From NCBI RefSeq assembly GCF_004331685.1, contig NZ_SJSM01000003.1, forward strand, positions 310,001 to 374,000: a stretch of 64,000 nucleotides of DNA. The letters are read 5' to 3'. The translations under genes and the position numbers were made by a program. Positions 49,513-59,288 of the stretch are shown here, piece after piece (positions within the stretch are counted from its first letter, which is position 1; the number at the start of each line of letters is the position of its first letter). The notes under the pieces were generated by a model. That model saw only the letters and a program-made list of their open reading frames with translations. It did not search any database and was not told the origin of the DNA. The DNA is from Pedobacter hiemivivus (GTDB lineage: Bacteria; Bacteroidota; Bacteroidia; Sphingobacteriales; Sphingobacteriaceae).

Positions 49513-52500
49513 ATGAAATCAAATGCTTTTAACCTAGGCATGCCAAATTTTTGGCTGCCGCCCAAACTATTGTTAATTATGAAAATGATCATAATTATTA
49601 TGACCATGTGTTTATTACAGGTCAACGCCGCTTCTTTTGGCCAGCATGTGACCCTTTCTGAAAAGAATATTTCACTTAAAAAAGTGTTTAGAGAAATCAG
49701 AAACCAGACCGGCTATGATTTTATGTATGACGCAGAGATCATGAACTCAGCACGTCCGATAGACGTGGAATTTAAGAATACAAGCTTAAGAGATGCTCTG
49801 CTGAGCTGCCTGTATGGACAGAATCTGACATTTGAGATCAAAGACAAATCCATTATTATCAAAAATAAAGCACCTGAGTTTATACTGGTGCAGCAACTAC
49901 GTGTAAGCGGTGTAGTGCTCGATGAAAAGAATAATCCTATCCCGGGAGCTTCCATTAAAATAAAAGGAATTTCAACCAGAGGGACTGTAAGTAGCAAAGA
50001 AGGACGATTTTTGATTATACCAACATCCGAAAATGATGTGTTGGTCATTTCCTATATCGGGTATGTTAGCCAGGAAGTTAAGGTAAAGGATGCTAAATCG
50101 CCGTTGACTATTAAATTGAAGGTTGAAGAGAATAATATGGAAAATGTGGTAATTACCGGTACCGGTATTACACGTAATAAGAATAGCTTTACAGGAGCTA
50201 CGGCTTCCTATACCGGAGAACAGTTGCGTGAAGTGGGGAATCAGAATATTATTCAGGGATTAAGAGCTTTGGATCCATCTTTTATCCAGTTAGAGAATAA
50301 TAGATTTGGTTCAAATCCTAATGTGCTGCCAAATATAGAAATACGTGGAAAGACAAGTATCTCGTCATCACTTCAGGACCAGTTTGCTTCAGATCCGAAT
50401 CAACCGCTTTTCATCTTAGATGGATTTGAGACTTCTCTCAGAACAATTGTTGATTTAAACATGAACCGGATAGCTTCAGTTACCATTCTTAAAGATGCTG
50501 CATCTACGGCCATGTATGGTTCTAAAGCATCAAACGGCGTGGTTGTAATTGAAACGGTTAAACCCAGATCGGGGGAAATGCGACTAAACTTCAGTAGTGA
50601 TTTTAATGTAGAAATGCCGGATTTGACCGGTTATAACATGATGAATGCTGCAGAAAAATTAGAGTTCGAAAGACTTTCCGGCAGATATCTTTATTTTAAT
50701 GGAACTTCACCTAATCCTGGAGAACAGTTGTTCCTTGATTCCCTATACAATAACCGTTTGGCGGAAGTAAAAAGAGGTGTGGATACGTATTGGTTAAATG
50801 AACCAGTTCGTACCGGGTTCTCTCAAAGACACTCTCTTTATGCAGATGGAGGGGATGATGCCTTACGTTATGGGGTTGGTGTGAGTTATAAAAAAACTGC
50901 AGGTGCCATGAAAGGATCAGGAAGGGAAGACTGGGGCGGAAACATAGACTTATCTTACCGGAAAGGTAAATTCAATATTTCCAATAAGCTTTATATAAGC
51001 GGTTATAGCGCGGACGAATCTCCTTATGGCTCTTTCGCCAATTTTGTTAATGCAAATCCTTATTACAGAAAAAACGATGCCAGTGCGCGTTATTTAGAGG
51101 TAAATCGTGACAATGTTGGCCGTGCTTATAGAGTTAATAATCCCTTGTACAACGCGTCTTTAAATAGTATCAATAATGATAAAAATATAGCCCTGCAGAA
51201 TAACCTGCAAATGATCGTAGAACTGGCCCCTGGACTGAGGGTACAGGGAGCTCTGCAAATTCAAAAAGGAGTAACTACAAAACTAGATTTCCTGTCGCCT
51301 TTGAATACCGAATTTGATGAGAGTAGTATTTTCGAAAAGGGATCTTATAATAATAAAAGAACTGATAATTTCAGCTACAATGCGAATTTAATGCTGACTT
51401 ATGGGAAAGTATTTAATGAGGCACATTCAATAACAGCCAACCTTCGTACAGATATCAGAGATAATGACAACCAAAGTGTTACTTTTTCTGCAGTCGGGTT
51501 TCCGGCTTTAAGTAATGGTAATCCGAGTTTTGCATTTAACTATAAGCCAGATTCGCGACCAAGTACGGCATTCAGCAAAAGCAGAACAAATTCTGTGCTG
51601 GCATCCTCTAACTATGCATATAAGGGCCGTTATTTGGCCGATTTTTCTTTCAGGTATGATGGATCTACCGCATTTGGTTCCAACAAAAAATACTCCCCTT
51701 ACCTAAGTGGAGGTGTTGGATGGAACATTCACAATGAAGAATTTCTTAAATCAGCCAGCTGGATCAATGTCTTCAGGATTATTGCAAATATGGGTACAAC
51801 TGGTAACCAAAATTTTTCAACAATTTCTTCCATTTCTACCTATGGTTACGATTCTTATATCAATCTTTATGGACAGGGGGTTAGTTTAAACTCATTGGGT
51901 AATCCCAATTTGAAATGGCAAAACTCGGTTCAGACCAATCTGGGAACGGATCTTACTGTGTTTAACAATAGGCTAACGCTTAATTTTAATGCCTATCAAA
52001 AAACAACAGACCCCTTAGTGGTTGCGGTAGATTTGCCATCTTCTACAGGGATCACATCTTATCCTATAAATGCAGGATTGTTAGATACAAAAGGTTTAGA
52101 AGCTACGGTTAAATATTCACCAATTTACAAGCCAGAACAAAGAATAATCTGGACGCTTGGTGTGAATGGAACAGCCTATAAAAGTACTTACAAAGGCTTC
52201 AACAATCAGTTGGCATCCCTAAATACCAAACAACAAACGGCCAAGAGTGTGACCCGCTACAAAGATGGTTATAGTCCTCAGGATATCTGGGCAGTGCCGT
52301 CTATGGGGATTGATCCGGCCTCAGGTCAGGAAATTTTTCTTAGAAAAGATGGGCAGTATACCTTCGTGTATAGTCCTGATGACATTGTTCGGGTAGGTAA
52401 TGAACAACCAAAATTGGAAGGGGTCATCAGTAATAGTGTAGTCTACAAGGGGTTCAACCTTGGGGTAAATCTCAGATATATACTAGGCCGAGATATATTC

Positions 52501-52869
52501 AATACCGCATTATATAGTAAAGTCGAAAATATTGATGTACAGGGTCTTGCTAACAATCAGGATAAACGAGCACTTTATGAACGATGGAAGCAACCAGGAG
52601 ACATGGCACAGTTTAAAGCTATAAGTTTAACCTCCGAAACGCCAATGTCTTCACGCTTTGTGCAAACAGAAAATATGTTAAGTGGGGAATCCATTAATTT
52701 TGGATACAACTTTCAGGAAAACAAATGGTTAAGTCGTATTGGACTCTCTTCCTTGCGCTTAAATGGGTATATGAATGATATTTTTCGTGTTTCCTCCGTT
52801 CGCACGGAGCGCGGCATTGAATATCCTTTTGCCAGATCAGTTTCATTCAGTTTAAATGCAAGCTTTTAA
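49513..52869 (+). CDS. SusC/RagA TonB-linked receptor with STN signalling domain (locus 2)
   Basis: This is a 1118-aa outer-membrane importer. The N-terminal segment with a hydrophobic helix ends near NAASFGQ. It is followed by an STN domain (about 48-120, ISLKKVFREIRNQTGYDFMYDAEI), a carboxypeptidase-like regulatory domain (RVSGVVLDEKNNPIPGASIKIKG), a plug with VITGTGITRNKNSFTGATASY and PLFILDGFETSLRTIVDLN, and the C-terminal barrel ending LNASF. The STN domain contacts the FecR protein encoded upstream, making this a transducer. The order sigma, anti-sigma, SusC, SusD is diagnostic. Confidence 0.95.
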   Translation: MKSNAFNLGMPNFWLPPKLLLIMKMIIIIMTMCLLQVNAASFGQHVTLSEKNISLKKVFREIRNQTGYDFMYDAEIMNSARPIDVEFKNTSLRDALLSCLYGQNLTFEIKDKSIIIKNKAPEFILVQQLRVSGVVLDEKNNPIPGASIKIKGISTRGTVSSKEGRFLIIPTSENDVLVISYIGYVSQEVKVKDAKSPLTIKLKVEENNMENVVITGTGITRNKNSFTGATASYTGEQLREVGNQNIIQGLRALDPSFIQLENNRFGSNPNVLPNIEIRGKTSISSSLQDQFASDPNQPLFILDGFETSLRTIVDLNMNRIASVTILKDAASTAMYGSKASNGVVVIETVKPRSGEMRLNFSSDFNVEMPDLTGYNMMNAAEKLEFERLSGRYLYFNGTSPNPGEQLFLDSLYNNRLAEVKRGVDTYWLNEPVRTGFSQRHSLYADGGDDALRYGVGVSYKKTAGAMKGSGREDWGGNIDLSYRKGKFNISNKLYISGYSADESPYGSFANFVNANPYYRKNDASARYLEVNRDNVGRAYRVNNPLYNASLNSINNDKNIALQNNLQMIVELAPGLRVQGALQIQKGVTTKLDFLSPLNTEFDESSIFEKGSYNNKRTDNFSYNANLMLTYGKVFNEAHSITANLRTDIRDNDNQSVTFSAVGFPALSNGNPSFAFNYKPDSRPSTAFSKSRTNSVLASSNYAYKGRYLADFSFRYDGSTAFGSNKKYSPYLSGGVGWNIHNEEFLKSASWINVFRIIANMGTTGNQNFSTISSISTYGYDSYINLYGQGVSLNSLGNPNLKWQNSVQTNLGTDLTVFNNRLTLNFNAYQKTTDPLVVAVDLPSSTGITSYPINAGLLDTKGLEATVKYSPIYKPEQRIIWTLGVNGTAYKSTYKGFNNQLASLNTKQQTAKSVTRYKDGYSPQDIWAVPSMGIDPASGQEIFLRKDGQYTFVYSPDDIVRVGNEQPKLEGVISNSVVYKGFNLGVNLRYILGRDIFNTALYSKVENIDVQGLANNQDKRALYERWKQPGDMAQFKAISLTSETPMSSRFVQTENMLSGESINFGYNFQENKWLSRIGLSSLRLNGYMNDIFRVSSVRTERGIEYPFARSVSFSLNASF

Positions 52870-52877
52870 TTAAGATT

Positions 52878-54299
52878 ATGAAAAATTCATTTAAAAATAT
52901 ATTTGCAATTACAGGTCTGTGTATATTGATGACATGCATGTCCTGTAATAAATGGCTGGATGTACAGCCTGAAGATAAGTTTACTGAAAAACAGGTTTTT
53001 TCTAGTGTAAACGGAATATCTGAAGCTTTGAATAGCATTTATCTAGACATGGCAAAAACCAAATTATATGGTGCCAATCTGAGTAGCACCACACTTGATA
53101 TTTTTGCGCAGCGCTACAATGTAATGAGCCTGCATGCGCTGGAAAATTTTCAACAGTATAAGTACGGTGAAAAAAATGTTAAAGAGGAGATGGATTTGAT
53201 TTGGACCAGTGCCTATATCAATGTGGTAAATGCTAATAAATTCATCGGTAACCTGGATACTTATAAAGGGGTACTGGATGCTAAAACAGATTCTTTATTT
53301 AGAGGTGAGGCGTATGCCTTAAGGGCGATGCTGCAGTTTGATATGCTGAGAATGTTTGGTCCGATTTACAGTACTGCGGATTCTACAAAAACTGCAGTAC
53401 CTTATTATACAGAAGCGGGTACTGATGTAGGTGACATTTTGCCAGCCAATAAGGTTATACAAAAAGTGATCATCGATCTTAAAAAATCTGAAAGTCTGCT
53501 GGCTGGAGATCCCATCAGAACGCTGGGCGTGATTAAAGCCAATGAGAACAATTACCTGACTTACCGCAATTACAGGATAAATTATTATGCTGTTAAGGGG
53601 TTACAGGCAAGGGTATATTTGTATCGTGGAGACAAGGTTTCTGCGCTTGCGTCTGCTAAAGAAGTAATCAACAATGCCGCTAAATTTCCTTGGGTTACGG
53701 CAGGACAGATCTTATCTGATAAAGTAAATCCCAACAGGGTATTTAGTACTGAAATCCTTTTTGGATTGCTAAGTTTGGATCTTTATAGCAACTATAGGGA
53801 TTTCTTTGCTCCGGATCTGGTAGACAGAACCATTCTGGCACCGTCAGATTCCCGCTTAAAAGCAACATTCGAGAACAACGAAAACGACTACCGTTATAAT
53901 CCGAATTGGTTGTTTACAGGGATTGGTGGTAAATCTTACAAAACTTTTTTCAAGTATGCAGATGTAGCTGATATTAAGAAGGACTACCGTTTAATCGTCT
54001 CTCTGCTACGACTGAGCGAGGTTTATTATATTGCTGCGGAGAGTGAACAGAATGTGGCTTATTTAAATACGGTACGTAACAATAGGGGCTTGCTCGATTT
54101 GCCGGTGACCGCCAATTTGAACACCGAATTGCAAAAAGAATATCAAAAAGAATTTTTTGGTGAAGGGCAGCTTTGGTTCTATTATAAACGACGTAATGTA
54201 ACGGCAATTCCAAATCCCTTGGCAGCCAGCGGAAATATTACAATGAATGCGGCCAAATATGTTGTTCCCTTACCATTGTCCGAACTAAACCCTAGATAA
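52878..54299 (+). CDS. SusD/RagB lipoprotein (locus 2)
   Basis: This 473-aa protein has a lipobox at CMSCNKWLDVQPEDKF. It shows SusD features: KQVFSSVNGISEALNSIYLDMA, FRGEAYALRAMLQFDMLRMFGPIYS, and the C-terminal KDYRLIVSLLRLSEVYYIAAES and FGEGQLWFYYKRRNV. It starts 9 bp after the SusC stop. It is shorter than many SusD proteins, and the middle loops are divergent from locus 1. The transported substrate is unknown. Confidence 0.93.
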   Translation: MKNSFKNIFAITGLCILMTCMSCNKWLDVQPEDKFTEKQVFSSVNGISEALNSIYLDMAKTKLYGANLSSTTLDIFAQRYNVMSLHALENFQQYKYGEKNVKEEMDLIWTSAYINVVNANKFIGNLDTYKGVLDAKTDSLFRGEAYALRAMLQFDMLRMFGPIYSTADSTKTAVPYYTEAGTDVGDILPANKVIQKVIIDLKKSESLLAGDPIRTLGVIKANENNYLTYRNYRINYYAVKGLQARVYLYRGDKVSALASAKEVINNAAKFPWVTAGQILSDKVNPNRVFSTEILFGLLSLDLYSNYRDFFAPDLVDRTILAPSDSRLKATFENNENDYRYNPNWLFTGIGGKSYKTFFKYADVADIKKDYRLIVSLLRLSEVYYIAAESEQNVAYLNTVRNNRGLLDLPVTANLNTELQKEYQKEFFGEGQLWFYYKRRNVTAIPNPLAASGNITMNAAKYVVPLPLSELNPR

Positions 54300-54314
54300 T
54301 TAATATTAACAATT

Positions 54315-55094
54315 ATGAAAAGAAATATATATGTAATTGCGGTAATCCTGTTTTTTTTCGGGGGAATAATTGGCTGCAAAAAAGACCTGAAGACTTATGA
54401 GGGTGAAGGGGGGATTTATTTTCCAAGTTCATACAGATTTTCTAATGGTCTTCAGATTGGGGTAGATAGTACGTTGATTTCCTTTGCCTATGCAAAAACT
54501 ACTGCGAAGGACTCTACAATTTTTTTGCCGGTAAAGATTGACGGCAAGGTAGCCGATATAGATCGTGAATTTAAACTAAGTATAACCCCTGCGTCAACAG
54601 CAGTAGAGGGAACACATTACGAAATGTTAAGTAAAACTTTCATCATTCCTGCAAATCAAATCACCGGTGTTATTGGTATTAGTCTGAAAAGGACGCCGGA
54701 TATGTTGGATAAGAACTTCCTCCTTGTCTTGAAACTGGAAGAGAACACCAACTTTAAAACATTGATGCAAGATGTAGTGATTAATACCACTACTGGTAAA
54801 AAGAAAAGTTATATCCAGCATACTTTATGGATAAATGATATCTTGAAAAAGCCAAGAAGTTGGTTAGATACTTATATGGGGCCATTTAGCAGAAAAAAAC
54901 TATTCCTTTTGGCTGATCTTGCCGAGATAAATGATATTGCTGATCTTGACAACACCTCCATTACCACCATTCCCAAAACGATCTACTACGGCACATTTAT
55001 GCAGCGCTATCTGAATGAAATGAGGGCTATGGGAAAAACCATTTACGAGGAAGATGGTGTTACTGAAATGATTATGGGTCCATCTGTTCAATAA
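54315..55094 (+). CDS. DUF4843 lipoprotein
   Basis: This 259-aa lipoprotein has its lipobox at GGIIGCKK. It reads KTYEGEGGIYFPSSYRF and has a beta-rich body including FLPVKIDGKVADIDREFKLSITP and AVEGTHYEM, the pattern of DUF4843. The family is found in SusCD loci that lack glycoside hydrolases. It is probably a surface-exposed accessory to the SusCD complex. It lies 15 bp after SusD. Confidence 0.85.
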   Translation: MKRNIYVIAVILFFFGGIIGCKKDLKTYEGEGGIYFPSSYRFSNGLQIGVDSTLISFAYAKTTAKDSTIFLPVKIDGKVADIDREFKLSITPASTAVEGTHYEMLSKTFIIPANQITGVIGISLKRTPDMLDKNFLLVLKLEENTNFKTLMQDVVINTTTGKKKSYIQHTLWINDILKKPRSWLDTYMGPFSRKKLFLLADLAEINDIADLDNTSITTIPKTIYYGTFMQRYLNEMRAMGKTIYEEDGVTEMIMGPSVQ

Positions 55095-55117
55095 TTTACC
55101 GATTAAAATTTACAGAA

Positions 55118-56632
55118 ATGTTAAAAATTAAATATTTAAAAAAGGTAGCATATTTTTTTGTGTTACTGCTGGTCTTTTCCTGCCAAAAGGATATCGGTAA
55201 TTATGATTACCAGGAAATCAACTCAGTAGAGTTTGGAGGTATTGAGAAATCTTACAATACTTTGCTGGGTCAAAAATTTCAAATTACTCCGGCACTGAAG
55301 TTTAGCAAAGATGATGGAAAGGATGATAGCAAGTATACTTTTGAGTGGGTTGCCTTGAATACGGCGAATGTACTGCCTGGGGATAGACAGAAAATCCTGG
55401 GCAATACACGAAACCTGGATATTACCTTGCAAATCCCTCCGGGTACTTATAGAGTTTATTATAATGTGCAAGACAAGCAAACGGGAGTAAAGTATCGTAC
55501 TATATTTACATTGAAGGTAGAGACCAGTATTTTTGAAGGATGGATGGTCCTGAATGATATCAATGGGACTGCCAGACTGGATATGGTGTCAAAGATCAAT
55601 AATGTGTTTACTCCAATCGTTGATGTTTTGGCAAGTACGGGCTCTGAACTTGTACTAAAAGGGAAACCTGTAGATGTGTATTGTTATCCATACAAAGCTT
55701 CCGATTATGGAATTTATGTCTCAACAGATCAGGCTACAAATCGCATAGATCCTGAAACTTTTAAATGGAAGAATACTTTTAACCTGAGCTATGAGATGGT
55801 GTCAAATGTTCCCCAGAATTTTCACGCTGATTTTTTTGCAGCCATTAAAGAAATGGGAGCGAATTCCTATTTGTACGCAGGTGGTAATGTATACTATTAC
55901 TATAATGTATTTCAGATCAATTATAGTACACCCATTAATTTGGTTAAAGGCGAAACTGCTCCATTCAAGCCTGCTCCATTTTTAGCCGTAGGTTTTGATA
56001 CGAAATCCTTTAACGCGCGGGCTGTAATGTTTGATGTCGATAAAAAACGGTTTTTAAACCATGGGAACAATGAATCCAATTCCTTTACATTTTCTGCAAG
56101 TACCTTATTTGATTTTAACAATGTAGGGATGGATCTGGTATACATGGAATATTCGGAATACAACGGTGGCGATGTATTTGCGATACTGAAGAACCCTGCA
56201 GGGAAAATTTATCTGGCGCGTTTTAATGCTTTTACCGGTGTGCAAATCTATTTTGAAGAAATTGTGGGAACTGATATTGCAGCTGCACAATATTTCGCAG
56301 TGAGCCCTGTCTACGGCTATTTGTTTTATAGTGCCGGAGGTAAGGTATATGAGTACGACACATCTTTAAAAACGAGTAAGCTGATGTTGGATAAAGGTGC
56401 TGAAAAAATAAGCCTGCTGCAATTCCCCAAAATGAGTAGTACTGCCAGTAGACCAGAGTACGCAAAGAAAAAGACCCAGCTTATTGTTGCCAGCTACGAT
56501 CCGGCTCTGTCTGCAGACAAAAATGGAAAAATGGAAACGTTTGATGTCCCTTCTCTTAATGGAGATCTGGTGCCGGCAGATAAATATACCGGATTTGGCA
56601 AAATTGTAAGCGTTAACTACAGACAGCGGTAA
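55118..56632 (+). CDS. PKD-like family lipoprotein
   Basis: This 504-aa lipoprotein has its lipobox at VFSCQKDIGNYDY. Its N-terminal PKD-like beta domains are visible in SKYTFEWVALNT and GTYRVYYNVQDKQTGVKYRTIFTLKVET. A longer C-terminal part resembles a repeated beta-propeller-like region. It is a known partner of DUF4843 in Bacteroidota SusCD loci. The function is likely surface binding or presentation of the substrate. Confidence 0.83.
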   Translation: MLKIKYLKKVAYFFVLLLVFSCQKDIGNYDYQEINSVEFGGIEKSYNTLLGQKFQITPALKFSKDDGKDDSKYTFEWVALNTANVLPGDRQKILGNTRNLDITLQIPPGTYRVYYNVQDKQTGVKYRTIFTLKVETSIFEGWMVLNDINGTARLDMVSKINNVFTPIVDVLASTGSELVLKGKPVDVYCYPYKASDYGIYVSTDQATNRIDPETFKWKNTFNLSYEMVSNVPQNFHADFFAAIKEMGANSYLYAGGNVYYYYNVFQINYSTPINLVKGETAPFKPAPFLAVGFDTKSFNARAVMFDVDKKRFLNHGNNESNSFTFSASTLFDFNNVGMDLVYMEYSEYNGGDVFAILKNPAGKIYLARFNAFTGVQIYFEEIVGTDIAAAQYFAVSPVYGYLFYSAGGKVYEYDTSLKTSKLMLDKGAEKISLLQFPKMSSTASRPEYAKKKTQLIVASYDPALSADKNGKMETFDVPSLNGDLVPADKYTGFGKIVSVNYRQR

Positions 56633-56666
56633 TACATTAATAGATACACAACCATAATAATAAAGT

Positions 56667-58058
56667 ATGAACTTAAAAAAAGTATGCGGTATAGCATTGT
56701 TGTTATTAACAACTTTCTCCGCATTTGCACAGCTCCCTGTGGAGGTAACAGGAGTAGTTAAAAAGAAACGGGTTAGCCCAGTAAAGTTATTTAAAGTAGT
56801 AGAAGGTAAAGCGGTTGAGATTGCCAATACAATACCAGATGAAAAGGGAGGTAAGTTTGGCTTCCTGTTTTATCCGGAATATGAGGGGCTATATGTTATC
56901 GGTACAGGAAACGCTATGAGTCCAAATGACAATTATAAATTCTATTTTAAAGATGGAGATAAATTGTCTGTCTCTATTTTGGATTCAAGTTATGTACTAA
57001 ACGGAAAGCTGAACTCGAAAGAAAATGTGGTAATGACCCAATGGCACGACTATGTAAATCCGCTGGAGCAAAAAGCCATTAACTTCATGAGGGTGCAAAG
57101 TACATTTGTTGATTTCTTCCCGAAGCTTGAAGAAATCTCGGCCAAAACCAATGGTTTTTTAGCGGGCAAAGTTACGGGAAATCCGAAGTTTGATAAATTT
57201 ATGAAGAGGAATATGGAATGGGATATGGCAAATTATGCCTCCAATTTCTTAAATACGCCTCGTTCCGCACATCCTTCAGTTGAAGAATACAGTCCATTTT
57301 ATGCCACGCTTAAGGCGCAGGATTTCGCAAAAAACACAGCTGGAGTATACAGTCAGCCTTGGGGAAGCCGTACATTAAGCGGTCTAATCGGGGTAAACAA
57401 AAGACAACATAATCTCAAATTTACCGGCGGACTTGATAATCTTAAAAACGACCTGAATTATTTGCCAAATGATACTTTAAAAGGTGATGTTGTACTTGAT
57501 GCAGCAGCCAGGTACAAAAATTTTGAAGATTATAAGACCCTGATGGATGCTTACGGTAAATACATCATGACTGCGAGTCAGAAAAAACGAAATATTGATG
57601 TTGCCAGTCCGCTAGCCTTGCTAAAAGCCGGCGATGAGGCCATGGCTTTTTCTTATCCGGATAAAGATGGCAAAGCAGTAACTATGGCTAGCCTGAAGGG
57701 GAAAGTTGTATTAGTTGACGTTTGGGCAACATGGTGCGGCCCCTGTAAAGCAGAAATTCCGCATTTGAAAAAACTGGAAGAAGAGATGAAGGGGACGGAC
57801 GTAGAGATTATCAGTCTTTCAACCGATGATCCTAAAGACAAAGAGAAATGGCTTAAAATGATTAAAGATGAAAACCTGGGCGGTACACAGCTATTTGCAG
57901 GTGGTCCGGGAAATGATTTCTCTAAATATTATAAAGTGAACACTATCCCACGTTTCCTGGTATTTGATAAAGCCGGAAAAATTGTAAGTGTTGATTCGCC
58001 AAGGCCGTCAAATCCTGAACTTAAAAAACTGTTGGAAAAAACACTGTCGGCAAAATAA
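56667..58058 (+). CDS. TlpA-family thioredoxin-like protein 1
   Basis: This is a 463-aa exported protein (signal peptide ends near TTFSAFAQ). It has a beta-rich N-terminal domain typical of Bacteroidota TlpA proteins (about 25-110), a helical linker and a C-terminal TlpA/AhpC-TSA domain. In that domain WATWCGPCKAEIPHLKKLEEE carries the redox pair Cys357 and Cys360, and the cis-proline region is VNTIPRFLVFD. It is likely a periplasmic or surface disulfide reductase. It is followed by a hairpin terminator, so downstream genes may be expressed less. Confidence 0.9.
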   Translation: MNLKKVCGIALLLLTTFSAFAQLPVEVTGVVKKKRVSPVKLFKVVEGKAVEIANTIPDEKGGKFGFLFYPEYEGLYVIGTGNAMSPNDNYKFYFKDGDKLSVSILDSSYVLNGKLNSKENVVMTQWHDYVNPLEQKAINFMRVQSTFVDFFPKLEEISAKTNGFLAGKVTGNPKFDKFMKRNMEWDMANYASNFLNTPRSAHPSVEEYSPFYATLKAQDFAKNTAGVYSQPWGSRTLSGLIGVNKRQHNLKFTGGLDNLKNDLNYLPNDTLKGDVVLDAAARYKNFEDYKTLMDAYGKYIMTASQKKRNIDVASPLALLKAGDEAMAFSYPDKDGKAVTMASLKGKVVLVDVWATWCGPCKAEIPHLKKLEEEMKGTDVEIISLSTDDPKDKEKWLKMIKDENLGGTQLFAGGPGNDFSKYYKVNTIPRFLVFDKAGKIVSVDSPRPSNPELKKLLEKTLSAK

Positions 58059-58063
58059 AAAGG

Positions 58064-58086
58064 AAGGCCGGCTTGTCCGGCCTTTT
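58064..58086 (+). terminator. Internal terminator/attenuator between the TlpA genes
   Basis: An 8-bp stem (AAGGCCGG at 58064-58071 with CCGGCCTT at 58077-58084) has a 5-base loop and a short T tract. It lies in the 47-bp gap between two co-directional operon genes, so it probably reduces rather than abolishes read-through. Confidence 0.7.
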
Positions 58087-58105
58087 CTAGTTTAAAACCA
58101 AATAT

Positions 58106-59266
58106 ATGATGAAAATCCTGTTATCCATTCTCGGTCTATTGTGTTTTGGTCTGGTATCGAGTGCACAGACGGACAGCATTACAATCAGCGGCACGTTAAG
58201 GGGGCTGAATAGCAACAAAATTAGTATTTCCTGGATAGGCAATGATGCAAAAAACAGATTTGTAAGTATCCAAGGCAAAGGTGATCATTTCTCAGCCCGT
58301 GTTCCTTTACAACATACTCCTATTCCTGCGAGGTTGTATATTTCTGGATCGCAGGAGTCAAGAAGCGGAAGCCAGATGCCGGTGCCTCCGTTTAATTTTT
58401 TCCTGTTAGATAAAGACATCACCCTAAATGGAGATGCAACTGTTCTATCCGAAACCAAAGTTAAAGGCGATTTACAAAACGAACACTATAATGACCTGCT
58501 ACAGCAAACGGCTAAAGCAGAACGAAGGTATACGCAGTTGCTTACTCAGTTAACGGACACAGCTATAAAAAAATCTCCAGCGGACTCTGTTGAGTTACAT
58601 CAGGAAATTAGGGCAACAATCCACGAAAAGACAAAGACAGAGAAAGCCTTTATTTCGGCAAATCCTGATGCCTTTGCTTCCGTATTCTTGCTTTCCCGTT
58701 TGTCAAATAGTTATGGCGCAGACGAGTATATTTCTGCCTGGGATGCACTGAGAGCGACTTATAAAGGTACGACAGCTGGACTTGCCGTAGGTAAGATTGT
58801 TGAAAAGCTGAGCATAACAAAATTCGGGACCAAGGTTTTTGCTTTTGAGCGTGTCGATAAGGATGGCCATAAAATTAGTACGGAGGCTTTGAAGGGTCGT
58901 ACATATATTCTCGATTTCTGGGGCAGCTGGTGTGGTCCCTGCAGGGCGAGCCATCCACACCTTAAAGAGTTGTACAAGAAATATAAGTCAAAGGGGTTTG
59001 AGATTGTCGCTATTGCACAGGAGCGTGGTAAAACCCTGGAAGAATCCAGGACCAGCTGGTCAAAGGCCATTCAGGAAGATGGAATTAACTGGATACATAT
59101 CCTGAACCAGGACGGAATTGAAAAACAGAACATCGTAAAAACCTTCAATGTTAATGCCTTCCCAACAAAAATTCTGGTAGGGGCTGATGGCAGAATCATC
59201 ACCCGTACAACGAGTAGTGCATCTGACGCTATTGACAAGGCGCTCGAGAAAATCTATGGATTTTAA
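58106..59266 (+). CDS. TlpA-family thioredoxin-like protein 2
   Basis: This is a 386-aa exported protein with a signal peptide (LLSILGLLCFGLVSSAQ). It has an N-terminal DUF4369-like beta domain with ISGTLRGLNSNKISISWIGND, a helical middle, and a C-terminal TlpA domain. That domain carries WGSWCGPCRASHPHLKELYKKY (Cys276, Cys279) and VNAFPTKILVGADG with the cis-proline. It differs from the first TlpA in sequence, so the two are not recent duplicates. The substrate is likely protein disulfides in the periplasm. Confidence 0.9.
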   Translation: MMKILLSILGLLCFGLVSSAQTDSITISGTLRGLNSNKISISWIGNDAKNRFVSIQGKGDHFSARVPLQHTPIPARLYISGSQESRSGSQMPVPPFNFFLLDKDITLNGDATVLSETKVKGDLQNEHYNDLLQQTAKAERRYTQLLTQLTDTAIKKSPADSVELHQEIRATIHEKTKTEKAFISANPDAFASVFLLSRLSNSYGADEYISAWDALRATYKGTTAGLAVGKIVEKLSITKFGTKVFAFERVDKDGHKISTEALKGRTYILDFWGSWCGPCRASHPHLKELYKKYKSKGFEIVAIAQERGKTLEESRTSWSKAIQEDGINWIHILNQDGIEKQNIVKTFNVNAFPTKILVGADGRIITRTTSSASDAIDKALEKIYGF

Positions 59267-59288
59267 AAAGATCTAAGCAATTACTATA

